The notes under the pieces: model-generated | What the model saw: only the letters and a program-made list of their open reading frames with translations | What the model was told of the DNA's origin: nothing | The model's database searches: none | Shown: positions 1-10,972 of the stretch, piece after piece | How the letters are laid out: each line of letters begins with the position of its first letter | How positions within the stretch are numbered: position 1 is the stretch's first letter | Made by a program: the position numbers and the translations under genes | Assembly (NCBI GenBank): GCA_014529385.2 | Contig: CM043944.1 | Location: 174,359,240 to 174,419,239 of the forward strand | Reading direction: 5' to 3' | DNA length: 60,000 nucleotides | DNA from: Adiantum capillus-veneris | Taxonomy: Eukaryota > Streptophyta > Polypodiopsida > Polypodiales > Pteridaceae

Positions 1-640
1 AAGTGATACTTGTATATAGCTTAAACTCATGTACAAACTTAAAAATGTTCAGCCAAACTCTAGAAAATTGCAGGTTTGAGCTTGTTGTGCCTCTTTGATG
101 GTTTCTGTTGCAGTTTTGCCCTTGCCTTGCCTACTCTACGTGTAGTCGTGTTGGGACAGCTCCCTGTTCGCGTCAATTTTGCATATAGCAGCGTGTAGAT
201 TCAATTTTGGTCATCTTCAGCTTTCTCGCCAGTCATTTTTCAAGCTTTAAAGTGACTCAATTGGAGTTGTGCTCTTCAGGTTACGACTAGTTCTCTACAG
301 GGTTATGGCTATGGGAGCCTAGTGGCAAATCGTGTGAAGACAGATTTGAAGGGCATGTATCTATGAATTGTGGAATTGTGTTGAAGTTGTGGGTTTGTGA
401 TGTTCAATTGTGAAAGTGGATGCCTTTGTCTTCATATGCATTGGTTGGTGTGTGTTGTAAATCCGTGCTTTGACAGGGTTTTTCTTCTATGTGACATATT
501 CTCTTGGGTGGGCGACGACCAGTAAATTCATTTGTGGTGTTTCAAAGGGGTTTCCCAAATCTTTTGGTGTTCTTGTAGTGCTCTTTCAACGCTCTTGGGT
601 GACATCGCTATAGAGGTTTTCTATTTTGCTTGTTTCCCAA
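1..640 (+). repeat. 5' LTR of Gypsy-1, left end outside window
   Basis: Bases 1-640 align base by base, with scattered differences, to 3268-3940. Homology stops at about 640 on this side and 3940 on the other, which sets the LTR end. About 180 bases of the LTR lie left of the window. The primer-binding-like site follows at 649. Confidence 0.8.
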
Positions 641-648
641 GAGTGTTT

Positions 649-668
649 TGGTGTCCGCCCACCGAGGA
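649..668 (+). other. Primer-binding-site-like sequence of Gypsy-1
   Basis: The motif TGGTGTCCGCCCACCGAGGA lies a few bases after the LTR end and starts with TGG, as expected opposite a tRNA CCA end. Gypsy-2 (34283) and Gypsy-3 (50470) have related sequences at the same place, which supports function in priming. I did not identify the tRNA. Confidence 0.5.
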
Positions 669-708
669 ATCGCTTCAAGTTACCTTCAGTTTACACGTTT
701 TGGAAGAC

Positions 709-1358
709 ATGGCGTTTAATTTTTTGGAGTTTAGTGGGAAATCAAATGAAAGTGCCAAAGTTTTCATTGAGAGAATGGAGTTTTCTTGCCTTCTTACTGA
801 CAATCAAGACCCAACGTTTGTTCTACGAATCTTCTACTTCTGTTTAAAGGGAGATGCTAGGGAATGGTTGGAAGGCTACGAAAAGGAACTACAATCAGCC
901 CAACCTCCTCAAGTTATGACTTGTGAAATGGTAAGACATGCTTTTCTTACACACTTTCAGCAGGTGGAAGACCCACAAAAGGTATGGTAGTCTATTCAAG
1001 GCTTGGTATAGGGTGAAGGTCAACCATAGAAGACTTTGTGAAGGCATTCAATGCGTTATGGACAAAGTGGTGTATATCTTTGGGTGCTGAAATTCCTCCA
1101 TCCATGTTGAAGAAGGATAGGTTTCTTGCAAGTTTGAGGAGTAGCCTACACTTGAAGGTAGAGCTTAAGCAGCCAAGGACCTTTGAGGAGGCAGTTGAAA
1201 TTGCAAAGAATAAAGAGTGGAAAGCAGAGCATCTTCATCAACTTGGAATCAATGTCAAACCAAAGGTTGAAGTGAAAGATGTAGAGCAACCAAGGGTCCT
1301 CATCAGGGAGTTGGGTTATGATCAACAAGCTTCTCATGATGTGAATGTTTTCAAGTGA
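709..1358 (+). pseudogene. Gypsy-1 gag (broken)
   Basis: Retrotransposon capsid (Retrotrans_gag type). The chosen ATG at 709 aligns with the gag start of Gypsy-2 at 35247. Recognisable blocks are an N-terminal FLEFSGKS, then GDAREWL, then KKDRFLASL, then the end block KQPRTFEEAVEIAKNKEWK; Gypsy-2 has close equivalents in the same order. The frame is broken by TAG at 988-990, a second TAG about 20 codons later, and a one-base frameshift near 1025; both stops sit where Gypsy-2 has Gln. No zinc knuckle is left, because the reading frame meets the internal deletion and ends at 1356-1358. Confidence 0.8.
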
Positions 1359-1700
1359 AGAATCTGCTTAAGCATTTTAAAGCTTGGAGTTTAAGGCATG
1401 TGGATAGGTCTCAAAATGAAAAAGCACATGGTGCAGCGCAAGATTCAATTGGGCAATTGTATGTGATAAGGGCTGATTCTCCTCTTTATTTGGTAAGGAA
1501 AGCTTTCGAGAGGGAGAAAGATTTTCTACAAATAGGTATGCTTCCATCAGAGTTGGAGAAATAAAAAAAGTATGCCTTCCTACATCGTGCCAAAAGGTAT
1601 GTACTACTTGGTGATGCCTTATATGTGAAGGGGGATCATCTTGTGATGAGAAAAGTTCCTTGGAAAGAGGAAATTTACAAAAATTTTGAGGAGAATCATG
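1359..1700 (+). pseudogene. Gypsy-1 RNase H tail and integrase zinc-binding remnant
   Basis: The translation contains KAWSLRHVDRSQNEKAHGAA, matching the end of the second RNase H of Gypsy-2 (39270-39330), followed by a linker and a fragment NHEGSCGGHFA that resembles the HHCC zinc-binding region of gypsy integrases. The sequence begins abruptly after gag, so protease, reverse transcriptase and the catalytic part of RNase H were deleted. A TAA follows at 1562 and further stops occur. Confidence 0.7.
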
Positions 1701-2214
1701 AGGGTTCTTGTGGTGGTCACTTTGCATAAAGTCTTGCAGGATGAGTATGTATGGCCAAGCATTCAACGTGATGTTCATCATTGGTTCAAGTCTTTTAAGG
1801 AGTGTCAAAGCATCAAAAATAGGGTTCTCAAATCAAAAATTAGAGCCATGATTGTGGCTTATGATGTGTTTAAGTAGTGGGGTATTGATGCAATAGGTCC
1901 TCTACCTATGACAGCTAGAGGCAAATGTTACATACTTACTGTTGTTGAGTATCTATCCAGGTTGGCCAAAGCCAAAGCTATTAAGCACATCACGAGCAAA
2001 GATGTTTTCCAATTTATATATGAAGATATTTGCTGCAAATTTGGCATGCCATTGAATTTACTTTCTGACAAGGGTCCAGGTTTCAGGGGAGAGCTGGTGG
2101 ATTATCTATGTAAGCAGCTTCATGTGCATCACAGGTCCTTTCTTGGTCTTAAACAGGTTTCCAAATGGCACATATCAGCTTGCTGACTTGGATGGCTCCC
2201 CACATAAAGCACGT
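1701..2214 (+). pseudogene. Gypsy-1 integrase core, interrupted
   Basis: The integrase catalytic region reads across several frames: a block with GPLPMTARGKCYILTVVEYL (1900-1960), then LLSDKGPGFRGELVDYLCK (2059-2115). Gypsy-2 has matching blocks at 39600 and 39745. After the second block the frame jumps to PNGTYQLADLDGSPHKA (2160-2210), so about 500 bases present in Gypsy-2 are missing here. The coding sequence then stops at an inserted element and resumes at 2896. Confidence 0.75.
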
Positions 2215-2891
2215 TTGACCCGGGGGATTCACCATGGAAAACTTACCGAACCACGTAAGTGCAGGGGAGGGGGGTTTTTTCACAAGTTACATAAGTGTAT
2301 AAGTTAAGGGCAGGCCCCCAATAATTTATCTCCCAAACTTAAAACTAAGGGAGGGGGTATCATGTTTATGGGAGGGAGAAACTGACCTGGGTTGATTACT
2401 TGTAACGATTGTTCACCGGTGTGCACTAGAACTCAGATGAATTTTTGGGAAGTTTTTTTTTAGGTCACACAGTAAATCTTGCATCAAGCCGGTCATAGAT
2501 GAGGACTAATTTGGAGCAAGTCAAGGGTTGATTTATACCAGCTTTGGCTGGGTCAAAATTGGACAAGTAGCCAGAGTGCAGGTTGATCAGATACATAATT
2601 TGAAAGTCAAACTAAGACACATTGAGGGTACATCTAGTTATCAGCATAAGTGGTTCCTTAGTATGTTGCCAGTCACTATGCTACACACTCTTTGACTAGA
2701 TTTACTCAGTTAGATCATGTGAGACCTAAATTTTATATGTAAGATAGGGGTATGATATTTTTCTTCATTGATTGTCGTATAAGCGTAGAAAGGGGGTCAT
2801 ATTTCCTAATATGAGTCGTATATAGGGGTTTTATCAAAGTTGTCTGCTCGCAGGTGGCGTCCCATTTTGTATATAGAGTGAATCCCCCGGG
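2215..2891. mobile_element. 677-bp inverted-repeat insertion (non-autonomous DNA transposon-like) in Gypsy-1
   Basis: The ends carry a perfect 14-bp inverted repeat, CCCGGGGGATTCAC at 2219-2232 and its complement at 2878-2891. ACGT occurs just outside both ends (2211-2214 and 2892-2895) and looks like a 4-bp target duplication. Removing the insert rejoins the integrase C-terminal frame as seen uninterrupted in Gypsy-2 at 40350-40400. No ORF of note lies inside; the interior is AT-rich with G-runs. I do not recognise the superfamily. Confidence 0.7.
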
Positions 2892-2895
2892 ACGT

Positions 2896-3060
2896 GTGAA
2901 TGGCTATAGGTTGAAGAAGTATATTGCAAGGTTGATGATTGTAATTGAGGCTGAGCCTTCTTTTGAAGAATTTTCTGATCATGTGGCTAAGGATGAAGAT
3001 GAAGTGAAGACTCCCTCATGTGGTTTACAGGATCTCTTTTGTGCTGTTGATCATGAATGA
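2896..3060 (+). pseudogene. Gypsy-1 integrase C-terminal end
   Basis: The frame reads VNGYRLKKYIARLMIV and ends LQDLFCAVDHE then TGA at 3058-3060. Gypsy-2 ends the same way (VNGFHLKLYHARLMMV ... LFVVADHE at 40380-40534), so this is the true end of pol. An apparent start at 2854 lies within the inserted element and is not real. Confidence 0.75.
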
Positions 3061-3086
3061 TCTAGCAGGCTGGGTGTGGCAAACTA

Positions 3087-3940
3087 TGTTGGGCGCATTT
3101 CTGACACCCCGTTTTTTTGTAAATTTTTACATACAGACATGACGCCCGATGTCAAAAGTGTGTGTGGGCTTTCTTTTTGTGGGGTTTTTAGCTTGCTTTA
3201 GGAAGCACGTGTACATGCACTGCAAGTCGCTAGTCTAGTGACCACTGTCGGGCTAGTGAGTTTTTTGAAGCGAGACTTGTATATAACTTTAACTCATGTA
3301 CAAACTTTAAAAAGTTCAGCCAAACTCCAAAAAATTTCAGGTTTGAGCTCGTTGTGCCTCCTTGATGGTTTCTGTTGCAGTTTTTATCCTCGCCTTGCCT
3401 ACTCTACATGTAGTCGTGTTGGGACAGCTCCCTATTCGCATCAATTTTGCATATAGAGGTGTGTAGATTCAATTTTGGCCATCTTCAACTTGGTCTCCAG
3501 TCATTTTTCAAGCTTTCTCTCAAGCTTTAAAGTGCCCCAATTGGATTTTTGCTCTTCAGGTTACGACTAGTTCTCTGTAGGGTTATGGCTATGGCAGCCT
3601 AGTGGCAAATTGTGTGCAAACAGATTTGGAGGACATGTATCTATCAATTGTGGAATCGATGTTCAAGTTGTGGGTTTGTGATGTTCAATTGTGAAAGGGG
3701 ATGCACTTGTCTTTATATGCATTGGTCAACGTGCAATGTAAATCCGTGCTTTGATAGGTTTTGCTCCTATGTGACATAGTCTCGGGTGGGCGACGGCCAC
3801 TAAATTCCCAAGGGGACTACTCTTGTTGGATTTGTGGTGTTTTAAAGGGATTTCCCAAAGCTTTTGGTGTTCTTGTAGTGCTCTTTTAACACTCTTGGGT
3901 GACATCGCTATAGAGGTGTTCTAGTTTGCTTGTTTCCCAA
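3087..3940 (+). repeat. 3' LTR of Gypsy-1
   Basis: Starts TGTTGGGCGC about 27 bases after the pol stop and matches the left-edge LTR from 3268 on. Homology ends at 3940 (TTTCCCAA). Beyond this lies copia gag sequence, so Gypsy-1 either inserted into Copia-1 or is joined to it by a deletion. Confidence 0.8.
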
Positions 3941-5228
3941 TAGCGGTAAGAAAGGCCATTTAAAGAAAGATTTCAGTGCTTTTCAGCGTGAAAATGGCAA
4001 AGCTATTGTGAAGTCTGACTCTCCCAAGAGTAGTGTAAAGATAGAAGAGATCAATGTGGTTGAATCTCCACCTTTAAAGGTTTTTCTTGACGTGCAGATG
4101 CCATCAGATGTACTTGTTTTCATTGCTGATTTGACTCAAGATGCGTTATTGTCTCTTGATTAATGTTATGCACAAAATTGGATCATTTATTCACGTGTCA
4201 GTTTCTATGTTACTCCCCATAGGAAATGGTTCTCCACATATACTGCTATGCATGGTTCAGTCAGGCTTGGAGATTCCTATCACCTTGATATACGTAGTAT
4301 GGGAGATGTCAAGTTATGCATGAAAAATGGCACTAACTTTATGCTTTGTGGAGTCAAACATGTTCCTAAACTGACTAAGAGTTTGGTGTCAGTTGGTCAG
4401 CTTGATGTTGTCGGCTATACTATTGTTTTTGGCAATGGTTCTTGGATGGTGTGTAAAGAAAATTTGATTGTCATGAAAGGTCAAAACTATAGCTCATTGT
4501 ACTCTTTATATGTCTCTTTAGTATTTAGTCAAAGAGAGTTCTATCTATGTAGCAGTGCAGCCTTCTAATAAGTTGTGGCATAGCTGGTTAGGCCATATGA
4601 TCCAGAAAGGAATAAAAATCCTTCAACATTTGGGCTACTTACTTGTGTTAAACTATTTTGATTTCAATTTATGTGAGCATTGCATCTATGGCAAGAAAAC
4701 TGTGAAAACTTCCTTGCCATTACATCGATTTTATTCATAGAGATTTATGTGGGCCTATGCCACACAAATCTCTGGGGAGAGCACTATATTTGCTAGCATT
4801 CATAGGTAACTCTACTTGGAAGGTGTGGGTCTATCTCTTAAAGGGAAAAAACAAAGTGTTTGCTAAATTCCAGAGATTCTTAGCCATGGTTGAGAACCAA
4901 TCTGGTAAAAAGCTAAAAGCTCTTTGAATTGACAATGGTGGAGAGTATGTCTCCATAAAGTTCAAGAATTACTATAGCAAATGAGGGATTTGGTGACAGT
5001 TAACTATGACATACACATGTGCTCAAAATAACATTGCTAAGCGTATGAATTGCACGATTCAAGTAAGAGTCATAGCCATGTTAGCTATGGAAAATTTACC
5101 TCTTGATTTTTGGGGAGATACTGTTATGATAGTTGTACACATCATCAATAGATCGCCTAGTACTTTGTTGAATTTCCAGATTTCATAGGAGATGCAGATG
5201 TGTACTTTTTTGCACGTGTCAAAGGCTG
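3941..5228 (+). pseudogene. Copia-1: gag zinc knuckle to integrase (5' part of a copia element)
   Basis: Order of domains: gag zinc-knuckle remnant GKKGHLKKD (3948-3975) followed by EEINVVESP; a protease-like region with VKHVPKLTKSLVSVGQLD (4350-4410); GAG_pre-integrase LWHSWLGHM ... CEHCIYGKK (4570-4700); integrase core with IDNGGEYVS (4927-4953) and the end block INRSPSTLLN (5145-5175). EEINVVESP recurs in Copia-4 (21380), so they are one family. The frame is broken by many stops and shifts, for example TGA just before IDNGG and TGA in SK*GIW. The element stops near 5228; its RT half is missing, though Copia-3 at 13355 could be the other half. Confidence 0.75.
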
Positions 5229-5414
5229 GAGACTTGCTTGTGCACTATGTGCAAGTCTCGAAAGTCTACAAGCACACAACTAGAGAGTCCTAGCAAGCTC
5301 AAAGAAACAATGGTGTGTCACTCACCGCTCAATGCTTCCGTCGTGAAGGATCATGTGCTATGAAGAAAAAGGAGCTGCCGCTAATGCCGCGCTCAACTGC
5401 CTTGCTGCCGTAAT

Positions 5415-5449
<35 letters not shown>

Positions 5450-5767
5450 CATACACACACACACACACACACCCGTGAGCACACGAAGGAGAAGGAGACA
5501 GAGATGGAGCAAGAGCACTTCTTAGCTTACACCTCCAAGAATGAGGATTTTAGGTCAAATGGGCCTTTTATAAGAGTTTGACCCATTCACACATGGACGC
5601 CCACAGTGGTCGGTCGTTGTAAAACTATGGTAAAAATAAGATAAGTGGTGCGCCTCTCATTGAGGATCACCTACACACCTATTGGACCGACAAGCTTGGT
5701 CCATGACTTAATCAAAATAATTAATATGCGTCCATTGAAGGTGATAGGGTGTCCATGAGGGTTAACA
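5229..5767 (-). repeat. Minus-strand LTR (copia-like), left end approximate
   Basis: Read on the minus strand, a purine tract (AGGAAGGGGGGCA) at 5768-5780 is followed by TGTTAACCCTCATGG at 5767, the arrangement of a polypurine tract and LTR start. Within the LTR a TATA box CTTATAAAAGG lies at 5564-5574 (minus), upstream of a TC/AC microsatellite. Just above the PPT (5781-5875) a short minus-strand translation ends NSFKGQNLRQEGGH, which may be the end of the element's pol. The other LTR was not found. Confidence 0.45.
5411..5474. repeat. Compound microsatellite (TC)n-(AC)n
   Basis: About 17 TC repeats run directly into about 12 AC repeats, inside the minus-strand LTR, downstream of its TATA box. 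Confidence 0.9.
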
Positions 5768-5780
5768 TGCCCCCCTTCCT

Positions 5781-6797
5781 GACGTAGATTCTGTCCTTTG
5801 AAGCTATTGAGATGAAGCCCGTTCATTGAGGTGGAAGAGCATCCAAGATTGAATGTCCTTAGCCTCTTCAATCACTACAAAATCAACCAAAATTGGCACA
5901 GTAATTGTATTCTCATATACAATTAAAAATCATATGCAGTTGTAGGCACACAAATTGATTAAAAATATTAAACAATTTGTCAACAGTAAACATTAAATTG
6001 TAATATAATCAAAGGCATCAGCAGGTGTAAAGGTCAAAAACTAAACAAGTCTGGGGTCGCTAATTTAACAAGCTTCTCAATTCTCTCTGGTCAATTAAGT
6101 TGTTTAATTGCGAGAGCAAAGTATTTCATGTCCAAGGGCTGACTAGAGACTATACCTAGAAGACCTTGTAGTTAAGCTACGATAAAAGCAATTGCTCATG
6201 AAATCATTGCCTGACTTATTCCCTTTTGTTTGACCTTGCAAATTTTTTTCACCTTGATTAATTTTGATGTGTGTGCTTATTTTGTATGCCTTTAGCTTTT
6301 TGCTTTTCAAGGAAAAGTGCCCACACATGGTAACCTCTAGGGCTCTAGTATCATAGGCAATACATGTGAGTGAAGTACCAAATCAAGTTGGGATTTCTCT
6401 TCCAGCTTAAGATTTTACATTGTGGCACTTTTGATTTTTTTTGTTCGTTCATTTTCAGCATTTCAATTTTGTAACTTTGGTGGGTCATATAACATTGTTA
6501 CCCTCCCCAGGCTCATCACACTAATAAACTCCTTTCATAATACGTTAGCTAAAGGTCAAAAGGGACTAAGCCTACTACAAAGCCCTAGTACATTGCACAC
6601 AATGTTGTCTAAATTGGATTAAGAACCTAAGGTAACCATTATTATGAAGGCATTCTCCATGGTATTAAGAGAAGATCTCTAATGACTAACTTGGTAAACT
6701 AGCTTAGTCAGACTACTTGATTCTTTAACCTAGACAAGAGATTATGACAAAAAATTATAAAGGATATAATGTTTAATCTAAGCAAATGTGTTGAATA
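5781..6797. other. Non-coding, no clear feature
   Basis: AT-rich sequence with only short frames (up to 66 codons). Apart from the possible pol tail at 5781-5875 on the minus strand, I see no domain, repeat or RNA gene. The last five bases (GAATA) are the target duplication of Copia-2. Confidence 0.5.
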
Positions 6798-7521
6798 TGT
6801 TAGGAAATAAGACGTAGCTAAATAGATAATTGAGTAGATTACTTAATGGAGAGAGACAGATTTACATACACGAGATTAGAGAGTAGAGAGAGAGAGTACA
6901 CACGATATACGTGGTTCACCCAATGTGGGCTACGTCCACAGGAAAGCAGCCACTCAATGGCTTTAGTACTTCAAAACAAGAAGTAATTTACAAAGGGATT
7001 ACACCCTTAATAGAGCTCCCGCCTTGCTTCACTCTCACCACCTCACACCCACCTTGTTGCATCAACTTCACACTATGAAATGTGTGTAGAAATGGCCTCC
7101 TTTTATAGGCCAAAAGGGCTGCCCTCTCTCATGAGAGGCAGCCATGTGTAGCCGCCCTTGTGTGAATAATTCCAAATCGGACCCTCCAATCCGCCCATGT
7201 GTGGCCGCCCTTGTGTAGACAAATCCGCTTTTGAATTCGACCACTGGCCACCACCGGCCATTGACTTCCGACCACCGGCCATCGGCCATTGACTACCGGC
7301 TAACCGACCGGTTGTTTTTCGACCACTTTTCGACCGCCGTCCAGCCATAATACTCTTGCGAAAAAAGAATATTTTGGCGAAAATTTTGGCCGTGAAAATT
7401 TTGGTTTCCGGCGAGTGATTTTCCTTCACGCACGATGGCTTCTCCTCATAATGGGGGCCTTACAAATGTGCATTTTTACCAAAAAAATTTACAAGGGGTA
7501 AATCAGGCTCCATACTTAACA
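6798..7521 (-). repeat. 3' LTR of Copia-2
   Basis: 724 bp, starting (plus strand) TGTTAGGAAATAAG and ending CTTAACA, nearly identical to 11507-12261 except for indels. A minus-strand TATA box (TATAAAAGG) lies at 7099-7107. Purine-rich (AG)n and repeated GGCC-rich blocks lie inside. Confidence 0.95.
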
Positions 7522-7535
7522 ATCTCCCACTTGGA
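7522..7535 (-). other. Polypurine tract of Copia-2
   Basis: Minus strand reads CAAGTGGGAGAT immediately before the LTR start, the usual plus-strand priming site of plant copia elements. Confidence 0.8.
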
Positions 7536-9989
7536 GACTGATCTCCAAACCAAACCTGTGACTGCTTTCCATCCTGGCTTCTTATCCTTGAAGCCGATTG
7601 AAGATGAGCAAAAGCTCAACTTCTCCTTGTTGACCACCTTTGTAAACACGTCTGTAGGATTTTCACTTGTATGCACCTTTCCTAGCTTTAGCTGTCCCTC
7701 TTCCAAAAGAGTGCGTATGAAGTGATATCTCACCTCATTGTGCTTTGTCCTTGAATGAAAGGCTGAGTTCTTCGCAAGATGGATAGCGCTTTGGATATCA
7801 CTGTACAAGACACAATTGTCTTGTTTGAATCCAAGCTCTTCTAAGAATCTGTGAAGCCACAGAATTTCTTTGCTTGCCTCCGTCATTGCTACATACTCTG
7901 CTTCCGTGGTAGAAAGTGAGACCACTTTCTGCAGCTTTGAAGCCCAGCTTACTGATGTGCCTCCAACCGTGAACACATAGCCAGTAGTGCTCCTTCAAGT
8001 ATCCTTGTCACCTGCCATATCTGCATCAGCATACCCTTCTAGAAAAATATCAGTTCTTCCAAAATACAAAGCATTTGTTGTTGCTTTTAGATACCTAAGT
8101 ATCCACCTCACAGCTTCCCAGTGCTCTTTACCTGGGTTGTCCATGAACCTACTTACAACTCCCACTGCATGTGCAATGTCTGGCCTTGTCCAGACCATAG
8201 GATACATAAGAGAACCTACCGCTGCAACATATGGAACTTTAGACATATAGGCTATTTCCTCTTGTGTCTTTGGACACATATCCTTGGTTAGTTTAAAATG
8301 ACCAGCCAAAGGTGTAGAAACCGTTTTTGCATTTTGCATTGCAAACCTTTCTAGTACCTTCTTGATGTAATCCTCTTGAGATAGCTTTATTGTCTTCTTC
8401 ATCCTGTCCCTTGATATTTTCATACCAAGTATCCTCTTTGCAGCACCTAAATCTTTCATTGAAAAATATTTAGACAGCTCCTCTTTTAGGTCTTTGATGT
8501 CCTGCATGTTAGCACTTGCAATCAACATGTCATCAACATACAACATTAGGATTATGAATTTCCCATCTCCCAAATTCTTCGTGTAGACGCAGTGATCCGA
8601 GTTGCATCTTGTGAATCCATGATCCAACATCCATCGATCAAACTTCAAGTACCATTGTCTTGATGCTTGCTTTAAACCATACAAGCTCTTCTTTAATCTG
8701 CAAACCATTTTCTCCTTACCTTTTACTTCATATCCCTTTGGTTGAAGCATGTAGATTTCCTCCTCTAAATCACCATGAGGGAATGTCGTATTTACATCCA
8801 TTTTCTCAAGATTTAAATTATGAGCAGCCACAAGGCTTAAGACAAGCCTAATTGATTTCATTTTTACAACAGGAGAAAATATTTCATTGAAGTCAATACC
8901 TTTCTTTTGAGAAAACCCTTTTACCACAAGCCTAGACTTGTACCTTTTCTTCCCACCTTCTTCTTCCTTCAGCTTGTACACCCATTTGTTTTGAAGTGCC
9001 CGCTTACCTTTAGGCAACTCAACCAACTCCCATGTTTGGTTGTGATGTAGTGAGTCCATCTCCGCTTGCATGTTTTTTGTCCATTCTTCTTTGGATTCGT
9101 GTTGCTTTCCAGAATCTGAGATCAAGAAATGGTTGAAGGAAGGGACAAACCTTTCTGGAGGTCTACTTGCTCTTGTAGATCTTCGGGGAATAGGTTGAGG
9201 CTCCTCATTTGGTTAACGTTGTTGCACATTGTCACCATTTGCAGTCCTTGAGTCTTCACTGTCCTCAAGCTCCATGTACTCATCACCTGTTTCTTTTGTT
9301 TTTTTTCTTTCCAAGTAATCTTTGTACATATTTTGTTCGTTAAAAATTACATCCCTACTCCTAAAGATTTTACCATCTTCAGGATTCCATAGGCGATACC
9401 CAAAGTCACCTTCTTCATAGCCAATGAAGAAACACTTTTTGGACTTTGCATCTAGCTTTGATCTTAGGCTTCTATCTATGTGCATAAAAGCCTCACACCC
9501 ATACACTTTGAGAAACGCATAATTCACCGGTTTACCTGTCCATGCCTCTTTCTGAACTCCCCCATCCAATGCCGTTGAGGGTGATCGGTTGATTAAGTAC
9601 ACAGACGTACTTACAGCTTTCGCCCAAAGCTCAAGCGGTAGGCCTGCATGTAGCCGCATGCTTCGTGCTCACTCCATGATTGTCCTGTTCATCCTTTCCA
9701 AAATCCCATTTCGTTGAGGTGTCCTTGGGGTTGTCCTTTGCCTCCGAATGCCATTGCTAGCACAAAAGCTTTCAAAATCTTGGCTACAATATTCGTCTCC
9801 ATTGTCGGATCTGAGGCATTTAACCTTGGTACATGTTTCATTCTCCACAAAGGCTTTCCACCTTTGAAATATGGAAAATACATCGGACTTATTCTTCATG
9901 ACATAAACCCATGTTTTTCTAATCGCATCGTCTATGAATGTTACATAGTACAATGAGCCACCAAGTGATGTGTACTTGCAGGACCCCAA
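7536..9989 (-). pseudogene. Copia-2 pol: integrase, reverse transcriptase, RNase H
   Basis: One minus-strand frame runs through integrase, RT and RNase H with stops at 9669-9671, 9213-9215 and 7995-7997 only. Integrase: YVTFIDDAIRKTWVYV, then CLRSDNGDEYC, then PQRNGILERMNR (the D, D and E residues are visible), then INRSPSTALDG. RT (7998-9125): NKWVYKLKEEEGGKKRYKSR, VVKGFSQKKGIDFNE, SLYGLKQASRQWY, and the catalytic LYVDDMLIA at about 8535. RNase H (7536-7994): STTEAEYVAM and LYSDIQSAIHLAKNSAFHSR; the expected D in YCDN reads YSDI, and the first RNase H aspartate sits in YADADMAGDKDT. A one-base shift near 9970 separates this frame from gag_pre-integrase upstream. Confidence 0.92.
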
Positions 9990-10972
9990 ACATCATAATG
10001 AACCAACTCAAGTGTTTTATTTTTTCTTTCATTTCCTGATTTTTGAAATTTTACCCTCTTTTGTTTACCATAAACACAATCTTCACAGAACTCTAAGTTC
10101 ACTTCTTTCAAACCTGGTAGAAGCTTCTTTGTTTGAAGGATTTGTATTCCTTTGGCACTCATATACCCAAGCCTGTAGTGCCACACCACACTGTCAACTT
10201 CTGTAGTTGATGCACAAGCTGAAGGTTATGTGCTCATAGTACACAGGTAAAGTGTACCGACCTTTTCTCCCTTGGCAACCACCAAAGATCCCTTTGAGAT
10301 CTTCCACTGTTTGTTTCCAAATGCAATTTTGTGACCTTCATCGTCCAATTGTCCTGTAGAGATCAAATTTTTGCGAAGAGAAGGAACATGCCTAACATCT
10401 TTCAGCTTCCATTCATTTTCATTAGCAGTTTTGACAAAAAGTATACCTTTGCCGACAATCTCACAAGCTTCATCATCTCCCGAGTATACATGCCCAAAAT
10501 TACCTTTGGTGTAATCTTGGAAATGTTTCTTGTGTGGTGTCGCATGGAATGAAGCCCTGGAATCTACTATCCAGGAATTAGACACATTGTCTAATGAGAG
10601 AATTAGAGCATCTTGCTCTACTTTACCTGCCACATTGGCCTCCGATATTGGCTTGTTGTCTTGAGACTCAGTCTCCTTCTTCTTCTTGGACCAGCAATCC
10701 TTCTTGACGTGGCCCTTCTTGTCGCAATTACAACATTCCAGAACTGACTTTGTGTGTGACTTGCTCCGTCTTGAGCGATCACGACCCTTTTGGTTTTTGA
10801 ACCTCTCCTTAGGCCTTCCTCTTGTTTCCACTATTAGTGCAGCACTTGATGATTCTCTTGTGCTTCTCCTTCGCATTTCCTTGCTTAGGAGAACACCCAC
10901 AACATCATTAAACTTAAGAGTATTTGTGCCAGAGATAGAATTACTTACAGCCCCATCACAAGGCTGTCCCAA
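9941..10972 (-). pseudogene. Copia-2 zinc knuckle, protease and GAG_pre-integrase
   Basis: The minus-strand frame contains a CX2CX4HX4C zinc knuckle, CCNCDKKGHVKKDC, a lysine-rich linker, then the protease site, which reads WIVDSRASFH instead of the usual DSGAS, so the catalytic loop glycine is lost. It continues with VRHVPSLRKNLISTGQLD, a TGA at 10226-10228, and then VWHYRLGYMS ... CEDCVYGKQ, the zinc-binding N-terminal domain of integrase. The frame shifts by one base near 9970. Confidence 0.9.

Larger units (their letters stand above)
1..3940 (+). mobile_element. Gypsy-1: internally deleted Ty3/gypsy LTR retrotransposon
   Basis: Two direct repeats (1-640 and 3268-3940) flank a region with gag, a remnant RNase H and integrase in the order expected for Ty3/gypsy. 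The left LTR is cut by the window edge. Gag and the integrase tail match Gypsy-2 (33135-41800) residue for residue in many places, so both belong to one family. Protease, reverse transcriptase and most of RNase H are missing: gag runs straight into the RNase H tail near 1350. A 677-bp foreign element interrupts the integrase. The copy is dead, and no TSD can be checked because the left end lies outside the window. Confidence 0.85.

Noticed and set aside
2854-3060. Start codon at 2854 for a 68-codon protein
   Set aside because: The first 14 codons lie in the inserted inverted-repeat element; the rest is the integrase C-terminus.
6339-6355. PBS-like GGGCTCTAGTATCATA (minus strand ATGATACTAGAGCCC)
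   Set aside because: Only partial match to TGGTATCAGAGCC, no LTR end beside it and no matching LTR to either side.
7103-7429. 108-codon minus-strand frame (and 130 codons at 11781-12173)
   Set aside because: Both lie in the LTRs of Copia-2 and are the same LTR sequence read through; no coding role expected.
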